A stretch of 33,387 bases of DNA from Granulicella sp. (lineage in GTDB: Bacteria; Acidobacteriota; Terriglobia; Terriglobales; Acidobacteriaceae): the NCBI GenBank assembly GCA_003138795.1, contig PLHC01000066.1:54064-87450 (forward strand). The letters are read 5' to 3'. Each line of letters starts with the position of its first letter. Position 1 is the first letter of the stretch. Below the pieces are notes generated by a model. It worked only from the letters and a program-made list of their open reading frames with translations. It was not told the origin of the DNA and did no database searches. Below are positions 9,220-19,674 of this stretch, piece after piece. The position numbers and the translations under genes are program-made.

Positions 9220-11432
9220 TAGAACGCCGCTAAATCGCTCATTGCTCGGAAAAGATGCTCTGCCTGGGGCAGAATCTCGTTCTCCAGCAGCGGCTGATAG
9301 GCAACAAACGTATCCATCGCCCCCACCCTCCGCACCGGTGCGTCGAGATCCTGGAACAGTTCATCGCCGATCCGCGCCGCGATCTCCGCGCCATATCCCC
9401 AACTCTTCATATCTTCATGAGCCACAAGGACCTTGCTCGTCTTCCGCACCGACGTAGCAATCGCGTCCCAGTCGTACGGGCTCAAACTCCGAAGATCGAT
9501 CAACTCCACATCGACACCCAACTCCCGCTCCATCCGCTGCGCGGCCTGCAACGCCCTCGGCACCACCGCGCCATATGTAATCACGGTTAAGTCCTTACCA
9601 GGCTTGACAATAGCGGCCTTACCGAAAGGAATCGTATAATCCGGTCCCGGGTACGGAGCTCGCCCAAAAACCGACCGGTACAGATTCTTATGCTCCAGAA
9701 ACAGCACCGGATCATCACACCGTATCGCCGTCCGCAATAACCCTATTGCATCCAGCGCATTAGAGGGCATCACCACACGCACCCCCGGCGTATGCGTGAA
9801 GATGCTCTCACCCGACTGCGAGTGATAAATCGAGCCTCCGGTTAGATATCCACCCGTCGGAACCCGCATCACAAGTGGGCAGCTGAACTGTCCATTTGAG
9901 CGCCAGCGCATCAGGGATAACTCATTGCGCATCTGGTGCATAGCCGGCCAAATGTAATCAAAGAATTGAATCTCCATAACCGGCTTCAGACCGCGCACAG
10001 CCATCCCGATAGCCCGGCCCGTAATGTTCGCTTCAGCCAGCGGCGAATTCCATACACGCTCTTTGCCGAACTCCCTCTGCAGTCCATGCGTCACCTTAAA
10101 GACGCCGCCCTTGCCCTTCAACTTCCTCGCGCTCGGATCTGTGTCGCGCGTCATATCGGCCACATCTTCGCCGAAGACCACCACCCGCTCATCGCGGCGC
10201 ATCTCATCGCGCAGGCATTTGTTGATGAGATCGAGCATGGTGTGCTCAGTCGAATTTGCTGTCGGCTGTACCTTTGCCTCAAAAATCGCGTCTGTCGGCC
10301 GAAGGTCCTCAGAATAAACGTGCTTCAGAATCGACGCTGGCTGCGCCAGAACTGCGGCGAGAGCTCGGTCGGTCGCCCGCTGCACCTCTTCATCCACCTT
10401 GCGCTCAAGATCGTTGATCCCCTCCGCGTCCAGAATTCCCTCGCGCAGCAGCCACATCTGCATCCGCGAGATCGGATCGCGCAACGCATCAGCCTGCAAC
10501 TCTTCAGCACTGCGATAGTTCGTCTCATCGTCCGACTGAGAGTGCGAATACGGCCGTACGACATGCCCATGCACCAGTGCCGGCCCGTGACCACCCCGGC
10601 AGTAGGCCACGGCCTCCACCATCGCCTCATAGCTGGCAATCGCGTCAGTCCCATCGATTTCCGCAAAGTGGAAGTTCGGAAAATTCGCAATCAGCCGCGA
10701 GATATTCCCGCCTGGCGTATTTACCTCCACGGGCGTCGAGATCGCATACCCGTTGTCCTCGACGACATACAGCACCGGCAACTTGCCATTCGAAGCCGTA
10801 TTCAGCGACTCCCAAAACTCGCCCTGGCTGGTCGAGCCCTCGCCGATCGAAACATAGGTCACCTCATCGGCATGAAAGCTCACGTCTTTAAACTCGCGAT
10901 AATCTCCGGGAACCTTCTTCGCAGCCTCAGGATGATGGGTAAAGTACCGGCCCGCCTCCGCGCACCCAATCGCATGCAGACACTGCGTCGCTGTCGATGA
11001 CGACGGCGACACGATATTCAGTCGTTTGCTCGTCCAGTGCGACGGCATCTGCCGCCCCCCGCTGGCCGGATCATCCGCCGCACCGACTGCCTGCAGCAAC
11101 TGCTCCTCAACCGTATTCCCCAGCGTCAGGCAGATCGCGCGATCGCGATAGTACGGGAAAAACCAGTCGTAAGCCGGCCTGAGCGCCATTCCCGCAGCGA
11201 CCAGCAAAGCCTCATGCCCTGCACACGAGATCTGGAAGAAGATCTTCTGCTGCTTCTTGAGCTGAATCTCGCGGTCATCTGTGCGCCGCGACAAGTACAT
11301 CAGGCGGTAGAACTCGATCAACTGCGCACGGCTCATGCGGGTCTTGCTTAGGCCCGCTGTCGACGCTTCCGCCGCGGGGACTTCAGGCGAGCGCACGGCG
11401 ACCTTACCGTTAGACAAATTCTTGTGCCCCAT
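9219..11432 (-). CDS. 2-oxoisovalerate (branched-chain 2-oxoacid) dehydrogenase E1, fused alpha-beta subunits
   Basis: A single 737-residue chain joining the E1 alpha subunit (about 30-370) and the beta subunit (about 400-735). Alpha carries the thiamine-diphosphate motif beginning [10 protein letters not shown] (about residue 197) and ending EDNGYAIS (Asn about 227), plus [10 protein letters not shown]. Beta carries [35 protein letters not shown] and IYHSQSGES. It would decarboxylate branched-chain 2-oxoacids and pass acyl groups to an E2 lipoyl transacylase, which is not in this window. ATG at 11432 is chosen because GGAAGGAAG lies at proper distance and the 25 codons upstream in frame look non-coding. 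Single-chain E1 is known in several phyla. Substrate (branched-chain versus pyruvate or acetoin) is inferred from motif style only. Confidence 0.88.
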   Translation of the reverse strand: MGHKNLSNGKVAVRSPEVPAAEASTAGLSKTRMSRAQLIEFYRLMYLSRRTDDREIQLKKQQKIFFQISCAGHEALLVAAGMALRPAYDWFFPYYRDRAICLTLGNTVEEQLLQAVGAADDPASGGRQMPSHWTSKRLNIVSPSSSTATQCLHAIGCAEAGRYFTHHPEAAKKVPGDYREFKDVSFHADEVTYVSIGEGSTSQGEFWESLNTASNGKLPVLYVVEDNGYAISTPVEVNTPGGNISRLIANFPNFHFAEIDGTDAIASYEAMVEAVAYCRGGHGPALVHGHVVRPYSHSQSDDETNYRSAEELQADALRDPISRMQMWLLREGILDAEGINDLERKVDEEVQRATDRALAAVLAQPASILKHVYSEDLRPTDAIFEAKVQPTANSTEHTMLDLINKCLRDEMRRDERVVVFGEDVADMTRDTDPSARKLKGKGGVFKVTHGLQREFGKERVWNSPLAEANITGRAIGMAVRGLKPVMEIQFFDYIWPAMHQMRNELSLMRWRSNGQFSCPLVMRVPTGGYLTGGSIYHSQSGESIFTHTPGVRVVMPSNALDAIGLLRTAIRCDDPVLFLEHKNLYRSVFGRAPYPGPDYTIPFGKAAIVKPGKDLTVITYGAVVPRALQAAQRMERELGVDVELIDLRSLSPYDWDAIATSVRKTSKVLVAHEDMKSWGYGAEIAARIGDELFQDLDAPVRRVGAMDTFVAYQPLLENEILPQAEHLFRAMSDLAAF

Positions 11433-11905
11433 GACGTTGTTCTTCCTTCCATCAACCTTCCAGATTCTACTCATTTCGCAGCCATCAGAGTAGGCCTCTT
11501 CTTCCACATGAATACTGCCCCCAGTTCACTGAACCTGCACCACCTATCCACAGCGCCGATGGCGTGTTTGTTGCGCATTCCAGCTTGGCGAGCTCACCAG
11601 GTACCGCATTGCTACGCTACTCAACATGCTTCTGCTGGCGGTCACTGTTTTTTGCCTAAGCTGTCGTCTATACTGCTGCGCGGACTGCCTCACGTATCTC
11701 CATTGGCTTTGGCGACAATGTATACCTGTAGCCCAAAGATCAAGCAAGCGAGCGCAAACTAACGCCAATGATTCGCAGCCACTCGACGCACTCCCGCATC
11801 CCTTAGCCTCCCGTAGAAGCATGACCCTGCCGCGCTGCCATGCATCTCATCCCGGGCAACTCCGGTATTCTCTTCTTCGGGACGTATCCTAAGGACGAGT
11901 TCATC
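11433..11905. other. Divergent intergenic region (about 470 bp)
   Basis: No gene is supported here. It must hold the promoters of the E1 gene (minus) and the MscS gene (plus). A TATACT hexamer at 11669-11674 on the plus strand is a -10 candidate but lacks a convincing -35 partner at normal spacing. Confidence 0.5.
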
Positions 11906-12877
11906 ATGCTGCTTTTTGCCCCATCGCCACACCTCACCGACTCAATCCCGCACGACGAACACTTCTTGGAGCACATCGAGAAGGGCTGGCAGACCGACCT
12001 CACCAACTTCGTGCAGTACGGTGTCCCCAAGCTAGTCTTCGCCTTCCTGCTCGCCTTCCTCTTTGAGACCATCGTCGCGTTCTTCGTCAAGCGCCTGCAC
12101 AAGCGCGCCGACCATCTGGTTGGCAACGCCCAGCGCTCTGCGCAACTCCGCACCATGGCTGCCACCCTGCGCGCGACCTCCTACGCGGTTATTGGCTTTT
12201 ACCTGCTCACCCAGATACTCGGCGCCATCGGCGTCTCGCTTGGACCGTTCATCGCCTCAGCAGGCGTCATCGGACTGGGCATCAGCTTCGGCGCGCAGTC
12301 CATCTTCAAGGACATGCTTACCGGAATCTTCATCCTTATCGAAAACCAGTATTCCGTCGGCGACACGATCAGGATCGCTGGTCTCACCGGCATCGTCGAA
12401 GACCTCAGCCTCCGCGTCACCAAGCTCCGCGACGCCGACGGCACGGTCTACATCGTGCCCAATAGCCAGATCACAACGGTTTCCAACCTCTCGCGTGACT
12501 TCGCCGTTGGCGTCCTGAATGTCTCCGTCGATGCCCGCGAAGATCCCGACCGCGTCATGAAGGTCCTCAAGGACCTTGCCACATTGGTTCGCAAGGACGA
12601 GGCATTCAAGGACATTGTCATCGACGATCCCACCATCCTTGGCGTCGACAAGATCAGCGGGTACGAGGTCATCTATCCAATCAATGTGCGCGTCATGGTC
12701 AACCAGCGCGACGGCGTCATGCGAGAACTCCGCCGCCGCATCCTGCTTGCCTTCAGTAAGGAGAAGATCGCCTTCGGCTCCTCCAACAGCACCCTGATTG
12801 TGCAGAATCCCAGCCTGGCAAATCGCCCCAAACCGCCCGAACCTGAAACACCGCCAACCGCAACGGCGACTAAATAG
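11906..12877 (+). CDS. MscS-family mechanosensitive ion channel
   Basis: 323 residues. Three N-terminal transmembrane helices (about residues 30-55, 90-115 and 118-150), the third being the pore helix rich in Gly and Ala (GPFIASAGVIGLGISFGAQ) followed by SIFKDMLTGIFILIENQYSVGDTI, the family signature leading into the beta domain. A C-terminal cytoplasmic vestibule domain follows, ending in a Pro/Thr-rich tail. It would open under membrane tension in hypo-osmotic shock. ATG at 11906 is preferred because AAGGA lies 9 bases upstream; the frame is open from an ATG at 11840 but lacks a site there. Its stop overlaps the stop of the converging YyaL-like gene by 8 bases. Confidence 0.92.
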   Translation: MLLFAPSPHLTDSIPHDEHFLEHIEKGWQTDLTNFVQYGVPKLVFAFLLAFLFETIVAFFVKRLHKRADHLVGNAQRSAQLRTMAATLRATSYAVIGFYLLTQILGAIGVSLGPFIASAGVIGLGISFGAQSIFKDMLTGIFILIENQYSVGDTIRIAGLTGIVEDLSLRVTKLRDADGTVYIVPNSQITTVSNLSRDFAVGVLNVSVDAREDPDRVMKVLKDLATLVRKDEAFKDIVIDDPTILGVDKISGYEVIYPINVRVMVNQRDGVMRELRRRILLAFSKEKIAFGSSNSTLIVQNPSLANRPKPPEPETPPTATATK

Positions 12878-14993
12878 CGTCTCTTAGCGCGATGAGCAAC
12901 TCCTCGACGCTGTTGACCGGTGGCAAGCATGCATTTCCCTTGCAGACCACTGCCACGCTACCCTCCGTCGACGGCAGGTGCGGCAGCGTCTCCGCAAGCG
13001 CTGGTGGCAGCGCTCTTAGCTGATCCTTACGCAGCCGAATCACGCTCTTGTTCACCGCATACCGAGCCATAGCAATCGCGGCCAGCTCCTCGGCCAGCGC
13101 ATCGTCACCGATCACGCAAACCTGCACCGGCGCCTCGACCGCTCGCCGCAGCGCAAGACCATAGCTCGCCGCGTACAGCCCAAAGTGCTCGACGATACCT
13201 GCAAACGTCTCAAGCGTCTCCTGCGCACGCGTCTCGTAGTTCGGATCATCCGTCAGCGCGCTTAAACGCAGCAGCACCGTCGCCGCAACTGCATTGCCAG
13301 CCGGTGTGGGCGAGTCCTGCAGCGGCTTGCGCCGCGCACTCAGCGCTCCGATCGCTGCCGGATCAAGTTCCGTGTCGAAGAACCCGCACCCCGTCGCATC
13401 ATAGAACCGCACGAGCATCGCATCGGCGATCTCCTTCGCCACCGTAAAGTAACGCAGTTCGCCCGTCGCCTCCCACGCATCCAGCGCAGCATTCGCAACA
13501 AACGCATAATCCTCAAGCACGCCCGCAATCCGTGTTGCCGACACACCCTCACCGTACGCAACCACATGCGCAAGCCCAGCCTGCGCATCCCACGCCGACG
13601 CCAGCACGCGATCCAGCGACTTCACGGCAAACGCCACCGGCGCATTCAACCCCAATGCACACCCTGCAGCCAGATACGCCGCAATGCACATTCCATTCCA
13701 ACCCGTGTAAACCGTCTTGTCGACGTACGGTGTCTTCCGCAGCAATCGCGCCGCATACATCTTCTTCCTGGCCACATCCAACAGCGGGCTCACGGGCGCA
13801 ACATCCCCGCCCGCACTCCGCGCAGGAGTCGCCACGCGATGCAGCACATTCTTCTGCGGATTGTGGTGCATGTCGCCGACCGCGCGAAGATCGTAGTACG
13901 CCGCCACAACCTCAAACTCCTCAGCCGACAGCACCGCTGCAGCCTCATCGCGCGTCCACGTGAAGTAATCGCCATCATCATCCAGCGAATCGTCCGCATC
14001 CTGCGACGCATAGAATCCGCCGAGCTCGCGATCGCTCAGCCACTCATCCATCCAGCGCAGAATATCCTTCGCCACGTGCGCAAACCGCGGCTCTCCGAAG
14101 CTCTGAAACGCATGCGCATAGTTCTTCAGCAGTTCGCTGTTGTCGTACGCCATCTTCTCGAAGTGCGGCACAATCCACCGCTCATCGACCGAGTACCGAT
14201 GAAACCCACCCGCAAGCTGGTCATAGATGCCGCCCGCAGCCATCTTCTCCAGCGTCACCGTCGCCACCTGCCTCGCCCGCGCAGCATTCTCACCGGTTCG
14301 CGCGGCAGCATCGATCAGCAAATCCAGCGCGCCCGGGTGCGGAAACTTCGGCTGCGATCCAAACCCGCCATTCCGTTCATCGAACTGCTTCACGACGGAG
14401 TCAATCAGCTGCCCGAGCAGCGGCGCACCAGGATTTCCCGCCCTGCCTGAGAAGCTCTCGTTGTGCTCAATCGCCTGCATCACGCTGCCGGCCGACTCCT
14501 CAACCTCATCGCGCTTGTTCGCAAACGCGTCGGACATCGCGAGCAGAACGCGCTGGAAGCTCGGCCGCCCATACCGCTCATCCGGCGGAAAGTATGTCCC
14601 GCCGAAGAAGGGCTTGCCCTCCGGCGTCAGAAACGCCGTCAGCGGCCATCCCCCCTGCCCGCTGATAGCAGACACCGCCGACTGATATCGCGTGTCAACA
14701 TCCGGCCGCTCGTCACGGTCGACCTTCACCGCTACAAATCGTTCGTTGATGATCTCCGCCGTGGCGGGATTCTCATAGCTTTCGCGGTCCATCACATGGC
14801 ACCAGTGACACCACACTGCTCCGATATCCAGCAGCACCGGCTTGTTCTCGCGCCGTGCCTTAGCAAAGGCTTCGGCGCCCCACTCATTCCATTGGATCGG
14901 CTGATGCTGCGCCGACCGCAGATACGCCGATGCTGCCCGGCTCAAGGAGTTCAATGCCACGCCACTCTTCTCATGTCCATCACTCATCACCAT
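12870..14993 (-). CDS. DUF255 / YyaL (SSP411)-type thioredoxin-fold protein
   Basis: 707 residues, close to the family norm. An N-terminal thioredoxin-like DUF255 domain (about 20-180) holds the CxxC motif WCHWCH at Cys62/Cys65 and VDRDERPDVD, followed by an (alpha/alpha)6 barrel like that of GlcNAc 2-epimerases (about 200-690; PHFEKMAYDN, GGFYASQDADD, GWNGMCIAA). The biochemical role of the family is not established; a redox or sugar-binding function is inferred from the folds. Start could be ATG 14993 or ATG 14987 (third codon); no clear ribosome site decides it. It is divergent from recQ and its 3' end overlaps the mscS stop. Confidence 0.93.
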   Translation of the reverse strand: MVMSDGHEKSGVALNSLSRAASAYLRSAQHQPIQWNEWGAEAFAKARRENKPVLLDIGAVWCHWCHVMDRESYENPATAEIINERFVAVKVDRDERPDVDTRYQSAVSAISGQGGWPLTAFLTPEGKPFFGGTYFPPDERYGRPSFQRVLLAMSDAFANKRDEVEESAGSVMQAIEHNESFSGRAGNPGAPLLGQLIDSVVKQFDERNGGFGSQPKFPHPGALDLLIDAAARTGENAARARQVATVTLEKMAAGGIYDQLAGGFHRYSVDERWIVPHFEKMAYDNSELLKNYAHAFQSFGEPRFAHVAKDILRWMDEWLSDRELGGFYASQDADDSLDDDGDYFTWTRDEAAAVLSAEEFEVVAAYYDLRAVGDMHHNPQKNVLHRVATPARSAGGDVAPVSPLLDVARKKMYAARLLRKTPYVDKTVYTGWNGMCIAAYLAAGCALGLNAPVAFAVKSLDRVLASAWDAQAGLAHVVAYGEGVSATRIAGVLEDYAFVANAALDAWEATGELRYFTVAKEIADAMLVRFYDATGCGFFDTELDPAAIGALSARRKPLQDSPTPAGNAVAATVLLRLSALTDDPNYETRAQETLETFAGIVEHFGLYAASYGLALRRAVEAPVQVCVIGDDALAEELAAIAMARYAVNKSVIRLRKDQLRALPPALAETLPHLPSTEGSVAVVCKGNACLPPVNSVEELLIALRDAI

Positions 14994-15156
14994 TTCAGTC
15001 TAACGTTCCGAAGCGCTACGCAAGTCACAGCGGAATCGGCAGCGGTTGCGACGAGCGCACCGCCGAATCAAGTCGCGCGCGACAACGAAGTACACGCGCA
15101 GGTCCCAAGCCCAGCAACCTCGGCAGGCAAAGATTATGCGAAGATAAGCGAAGTCG

Positions 15157-17667
15157 ATGCCTGCCCTTCAGCAAACCGAGACCCTCTCCGAGCTTCTGCA
15201 TCGCGTCTTCGGTCACCGCACCTTCCGCGCCCATCAGCAAAAGGTCTGCGAGGCTGCCGCCGCAGGCCGCGATGTCCTCCTTGTAATGCCCACGGGCGCC
15301 GGTAAGAGCCTCTGCTACCAACTTCCTGCGCTGGCCCGCGGCGGCACAGCGCTGGTCATATCCCCGCTCATCGCCCTCATGGACGATCAGGCCTCGAAGC
15401 TCTCTGCGCTCGGTCTGCGGGTGGCCCGCGTCCACTCCGGCCTATCGCGCGATGACGCGAGACAGGCCTGCCGCGACTATCTCGCCGGCGACCTCGACTT
15501 CCTCTTCATTGCACCCGAGCGCATGCGCGTCCCCGGCTTTCCCGAGATGCTCGCCAAGCGCAAGCCGGTGCTCATTGCGATCGATGAAGCCCACTGCATC
15601 TCCGCCTGGGGACACGACTTTCGCCCAGACTACCGCACGCTTGGCCAGTATCTGCCTGCGCTGCGGCCGGCTCCCATCATCGCTCTTACAGCCACCGCGA
15701 CACCCACCGTCCAGCGCGACATCGCCGTCCAGCTCGACCTCCGCGATCCTGCCATCTTCATCACTGGCTTTCGCCGCGACAACCTCGCCATCCAGGCCAT
15801 TGAGCTCTCCAAGCCCCAGCGCCCCGACTTCGCCCTCAAGCTCCTCAAGGACGCCTCTGCCCGCCCCGCAATCATCTATGCGCAGTCACGCAAGGATGCG
15901 GAAGAGTTCGCCTCCAAGCTGCACAAGCACTTCCCCACCGCCGCCTACCACGCTGGCCTCGACCCCGCTACCCGCGACCGCGTCCAGCGAGCGTTCCTCT
16001 CAGGAAAGCTGGACGTAGTAGTAGCCACCGTCGCCTTCGGCATGGGCGTCGACAAGGCCGACGTCCGCACCGTCATCCACGTTGCTTTACCCGGATCGGT
16101 CGAGGCCTTCTACCAGGAGATCGGCCGCGCCGGCCGCGATGGCCTTCCCTCCCGTACCGTCCTCCTCCACGGCTTCGCCGACCGCCGCCTGCAGGAGTTC
16201 TTCCTCGAAAAGAACTACCCACCCACCACCGATCTGGAACGCGTCGTCCTCTGTCTTCCAGCCGACTTCACGCCCGTCGACGTACTCCACAACACGCTGC
16301 GCAAAAAGCGTGACATGATTGACCGCGAAACCCTCGACCGCACCATCGAAAAGCTTCTCGTCGCCGGCGTCGCCCTCATGGACATGGCCGGCGACGTCCG
16401 CCTCTCCGACGACCATGCCACCGGCGAAACGCAGTGGAAGAGTGCGTACGAGTCTCAAGTCGCCGTCCGCCGAGCACAGATCGACCGCATGGTCGCCTTC
16501 GCCGAATCCACCACCTGCCGCATGGCCGCCCTCGTCCAGCACTTCGGCGACACCAGCGACAAGGCCACCACCTGCGGCCTCTGCGACATCTGCAACCCCG
16601 GCGGCAGTGACGCGGCGCAGGCAGCCCATCAGCCCACCGCGCAGGAGCGCGACTGGCTCCGCGAGATCCTATCCGCACTGGAGAACCGCAGCACCTCCAC
16701 CGGTAAGCTCTTCACCGATCTGCATCTCATGAAGGACCGCAAGGACTTCGACACCCTCCTCGACGGCCTCGCCCGCGCCGGCCTGCTTACCCTCGCCAAC
16801 GATACCTTCCGCAACCCCGAAGGCCGCGACATCACCTACAAGAAAGCCTGCATCACCCACGAAGGCCGCACCCCCGACGACGCCACCCTCGCCACCGTGT
16901 GGCTTCGCAGCAGCATCGTCGCTGGCTCCTCAGCAAAGAAGAAGTCCAGCAGCAAATCTCACGGCGGCACCTCGACTACGCGCACGTCGACTCCGGCCGA
17001 CCAGCCCCTCAATCCCGCAGCCGAACAGCTCTTCGAGCAGCTTCGCAACTGGCGCACGGAACAAGCCAGGCCCACCCGCACGCCCGCGTTCCTGATCCTC
17101 AGCGACACCGTCCTCCGCGCCATCGCCAACTCCGCTCCGCAAAATCTCACCAGCCTCCACGCAGTCTCCGGCATGGGACCAACCAAGGTAGACCGCTTCG
17201 GCGCAGACCTCATCGCAATCTGCCGCGGTGGAGGCACCCCGAAACCCTCCTCACCGTCGAAAGAAATTGTCATCCTGAGCGAAGCGGAGCGGAGTCGAAG
17301 GACACCGACGCGCTCAATCTCACCCAAGCCCTCGGAACCTCTTCAGACCCGTCTGCCCGTGACCACGATACCCCGCCCCGCCACTACCGCCTCTGCCGTC
17401 CACCAAAACAAGCGCGCCGCTCCACCCCCGCCTGCACCCGAGCTAACCTCGACCCAACTCGTGCTCGAAGCCCGCCTCAAAGACTGGCGCCGCGAAGAGG
17501 CCAGGCAAGCCGGCCTCCCCACCTTCTTTATCCTTTCGGACACCATCCTCCGCACCATCGTCCAATCAACCCCGCAAACCCTCGCCGACCTCTCAAAAGT
17601 CCGCGGCCTCCCCACCGAAAAGATCTACCGCTTCGGCGCAGCCATCCTCGATTTCTGCCGCCTATAA
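15157..17667 (+). CDS. recQ: RecQ family ATP-dependent DNA helicase with two HRDC domains
   Basis: 836 residues. Helicase core: Walker A MPTGAGKS (Lys50), DEAH box at 143-146, LTATATP at about 177-183 and an arginine-finger motif EIGRAGRDG (321-329). The RecQ zinc site is Cys454, Cys473, Cys476 and Cys479, then an RQC winged-helix region (about 495-570). Two HRDC domains follow (about 618-692 and 765-836), each with FLILSDT or FFILSDT; most enterobacterial RecQ has one. The linker between them contains VILSEAERSRR, which is the in-frame translation of a dispersed intergenic-type repeat (17266-17304). Roles in recombination and fork repair are known for the family. Start ATG 15157 places the core at its usual distance. 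Confidence 0.95.
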   Translation: MPALQQTETLSELLHRVFGHRTFRAHQQKVCEAAAAGRDVLLVMPTGAGKSLCYQLPALARGGTALVISPLIALMDDQASKLSALGLRVARVHSGLSRDDARQACRDYLAGDLDFLFIAPERMRVPGFPEMLAKRKPVLIAIDEAHCISAWGHDFRPDYRTLGQYLPALRPAPIIALTATATPTVQRDIAVQLDLRDPAIFITGFRRDNLAIQAIELSKPQRPDFALKLLKDASARPAIIYAQSRKDAEEFASKLHKHFPTAAYHAGLDPATRDRVQRAFLSGKLDVVVATVAFGMGVDKADVRTVIHVALPGSVEAFYQEIGRAGRDGLPSRTVLLHGFADRRLQEFFLEKNYPPTTDLERVVLCLPADFTPVDVLHNTLRKKRDMIDRETLDRTIEKLLVAGVALMDMAGDVRLSDDHATGETQWKSAYESQVAVRRAQIDRMVAFAESTTCRMAALVQHFGDTSDKATTCGLCDICNPGGSDAAQAAHQPTAQERDWLREILSALENRSTSTGKLFTDLHLMKDRKDFDTLLDGLARAGLLTLANDTFRNPEGRDITYKKACITHEGRTPDDATLATVWLRSSIVAGSSAKKKSSSKSHGGTSTTRTSTPADQPLNPAAEQLFEQLRNWRTEQARPTRTPAFLILSDTVLRAIANSAPQNLTSLHAVSGMGPTKVDRFGADLIAICRGGGTPKPSSPSKEIVILSEAERSRRTPTRSISPKPSEPLQTRLPVTTIPRPATTASAVHQNKRAAPPPPAPELTSTQLVLEARLKDWRREEARQAGLPTFFILSDTILRTIVQSTPQTLADLSKVRGLPTEKIYRFGAAILDFCRL
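17266..17304 (+). repeat. Dispersed CATCCTGAGCGAAG-type repeat inside recQ
   Basis: The stretch starting TTGTCATCCTGAGCGAAGCG and continuing with GGAGTCGAAGGAC matches, from memory, a repeat usually found between genes in Acidobacteriota and some other bacteria. Here it is read through in frame as part of the unstructured linker between the two HRDC domains. I see only this one copy in the window. Confidence 0.55.
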
Positions 17668-17866
17668 GTAAAACAGCCTTCTCCGCCCAACTCCACCATT
17701 GCGAGACAGAGTGGAGAGATCCCTGTATTCTGCCCTGAGCGCCACAGGGTTCTCCGTTGGGAAATCCCCGCACTCCTCCGCGCTCTTGGCGTTCAAGGCC
17801 TTTACCATTGAGTGTTCTGCAACCCACACGCGACCAAAGCCGCGCCCATGAGAGGATAATCACCGT

Positions 17867-19282
17867 ATGGAAAACACTGGATTTGGAATCGCAATCATGG
17901 CCGCGGGCAAGGGCACGCGGCTCAAGTCCCGGCGGCCCAAGGTCCTGCACGAGATCGGCGGCCAGGCGCTGCTGCTGCATGTGATCGCGGCAGCGAAAAC
18001 AGTCACGCCCGCAGCGAAGATCTACTGCATCATCGGGCACGAGGCGGAGAGCGTGCGTGCTGCAGTCGAATCGACCGGAGTTGCGTTCGTCCTTCAGGCC
18101 GAACAGCGCGGAACCGGCCATGCGCTCCAGCAGCTAAAGGCGCACTTTGCCGCAAGCCATGAAACACCACCTGAAAATCTCCTGGTGCTCTCCGGCGATG
18201 TTCCGCTCATCAAACCGGCCACACTCGAGGCGATGTGCGCCTTCCATCTGCGCGAGCACGCCGCAATGACCATCCTTACCGCCGAACCCACCGATCCGAC
18301 CGGCTACGGACGCGTACTGCGCGTGAGCGAGACCTCGGCGGAAGTAACCGCCATCGTCGAGCAGAAGTCCCTGAGGCCCAAGCAGCTCATCGCGCGGGAG
18401 ATCAACTCCGGAATCTACTGCTTTCGGACCGCAACGCTTTTTGCCCACCTCGATTCCCTCTCCACCAACAATGCTCACGGCGAGTTCTACCTGACCGACA
18501 TTGCTGCGATGCTGGTCGCCGAGGGCGAGCGTGTGGTCGCACTCAAAGCCGACAGCGTTGACGAGGTGCTCGGCGCAAACACCATCGCCGAGATGATGTA
18601 CCTCGACGCCGCCATGCGCCTCGCAACCGCTCAGCGCCTGATGTCCGAGGGGGTCACCATCTTCCGCCCCGAGACCTGCGTCATAGACGCCCAGGTTGAG
18701 GTAGGCCCGGATACCGTCATCGAACCCTACGTTCAGCTTCTGCGCAACACGAAAGTAGGCTGTGACTGTCGAATTGCGTCCTATAGCGTGGTTGAAAACA
18801 CCACACTGGGCAACAATGTGCTGCTCCGCAACGGCTGCATCGTCTCCGAATCCACCATAGCCGACGGCGCAAAGCTTGGCCCCTACGCCCACCTTCGCCC
18901 AGGGAGCGACATCGGCGAAGGCGCTCACATCGGGAACTTCGTCGAAACCAAAAAGATTCGGATGGGCAAGGGTTCAAAGGCTAACCACCTGAGTTATCTA
19001 GGAGATGCAGTAATCGGCTCTGGAGTGAACATTGGCGCAGGGACGATTACGTGCAACTACGATGGCACCTACAAGCATCCGACCACCATTGACGATGGAG
19101 TGTTTGTCGGCTCAAACTCGACCTTGGTAGCACCGCTGACATTAGGCGATGGAGCCTACATAGCAGCTGGCTCATGCATCACCGAAGACGTCCCCGCCGA
19201 GGCCCTCGCTTTGGGGCGTAGCCGCCAAACGACCAAGCTAGGCTGGGCATCCGCACGCAAGAGCGCGAAGTCAAACGGTTGA
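17867..19282 (+). CDS. glmU: Bifunctional UDP-GlcNAc pyrophosphorylase / glucosamine-1-phosphate N-acetyltransferase
   Basis: Makes UDP-GlcNAc for peptidoglycan and lipopolysaccharide. 471 residues against about 456 in E. coli. N-terminal uridyltransferase Rossmann domain (about 5-235) with the signature MAAGKGTRLKSRRPKVLH (Arg18, Lys25) and the LSGDVPL metal loop. C-terminal left-handed beta-helix acetyltransferase (about 255-455) with LRPGSDIGEGAHIGNFVE, KANHLSYLGDA and GAGTITCNYDG. ATG at 17867 follows GAGAGGA by about 9 bases. It is followed 55 bases later by the pterin dehydratase gene and may be co-transcribed with it. Confidence 0.97.
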   Translation: MENTGFGIAIMAAGKGTRLKSRRPKVLHEIGGQALLLHVIAAAKTVTPAAKIYCIIGHEAESVRAAVESTGVAFVLQAEQRGTGHALQQLKAHFAASHETPPENLLVLSGDVPLIKPATLEAMCAFHLREHAAMTILTAEPTDPTGYGRVLRVSETSAEVTAIVEQKSLRPKQLIAREINSGIYCFRTATLFAHLDSLSTNNAHGEFYLTDIAAMLVAEGERVVALKADSVDEVLGANTIAEMMYLDAAMRLATAQRLMSEGVTIFRPETCVIDAQVEVGPDTVIEPYVQLLRNTKVGCDCRIASYSVVENTTLGNNVLLRNGCIVSESTIADGAKLGPYAHLRPGSDIGEGAHIGNFVETKKIRMGKGSKANHLSYLGDAVIGSGVNIGAGTITCNYDGTYKHPTTIDDGVFVGSNSTLVAPLTLGDGAYIAAGSCITEDVPAEALALGRSRQTTKLGWASARKSAKSNG

Positions 19283-19337
19283 GCGTAGCTGGCTCGCTTT
19301 AAGTGCTTCACAATCTGATAGATAGATGAGGCTGACG

Positions 19338-19625
19338 ATGAGCAAAACGTTGGAAGAAGCACAGCTAATGGCGGCGGTAGCAGCCCTCCCCAAGTGGAAA
19401 CTCGAGCAAGGCGAACTGGTGCGAACCGCAACCTTCGGCGATTTCAAAAAGGCTATAGAGTTCGTCAACAGTGTGGCGGCATTCGCCGAAAGTGCCAATC
19501 ATCACCCCGACATCGACATCCGTTACAACAGTGTTCGGCTGGCATTAGTGACCCACGACGCTGGTGGCATCACCCAAACGGACATCGACTTGGCGACGTC
19601 GATCGAAGTTGTGTTACTAAAATGA
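19338..19625 (+). CDS. Pterin-4a-carbinolamine dehydratase
   Basis: 95 residues. Dehydrates 4a-hydroxytetrahydrobiopterin, recycling the cofactor of aromatic amino acid hydroxylases (PhhB/PCD family). The family signature is present: ESANHHPDIDIRYNSV with His55-His56-Pro57, then THDAGGITQTDIDLA with His73. ATG at 19338 is chosen over 19326 because GAGG lies 6 bases before it and the product then starts like other members. No phenylalanine hydroxylase is in the window; in many bacteria the gene stands alone. Confidence 0.93.
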   Translation: MSKTLEEAQLMAAVAALPKWKLEQGELVRTATFGDFKKAIEFVNSVAAFAESANHHPDIDIRYNSVRLALVTHDAGGITQTDIDLATSIEVVLLK

Positions 19626-19637
19626 TGCTTGTACAAC

Positions 19638-19668
19638 TGGACATCGTTGATCTGAGTTGTGCTATATT
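19638..19668 (+). promoter_or_regulatory. Candidate extended -10 promoter for a small RNA
   Basis: TGCTATATT (19660-19668) fits an extended -10 element (TGn then TATATT). A TGGACA at 19638-19643 could serve as a -35 but the spacer would be 19 bases, longer than ideal; an extended -10 tolerates this. Predicted start is near 19675, just downstream of the pterin dehydratase stop. Confidence 0.4.
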
Positions 19669-19674
19669 CTTTTT

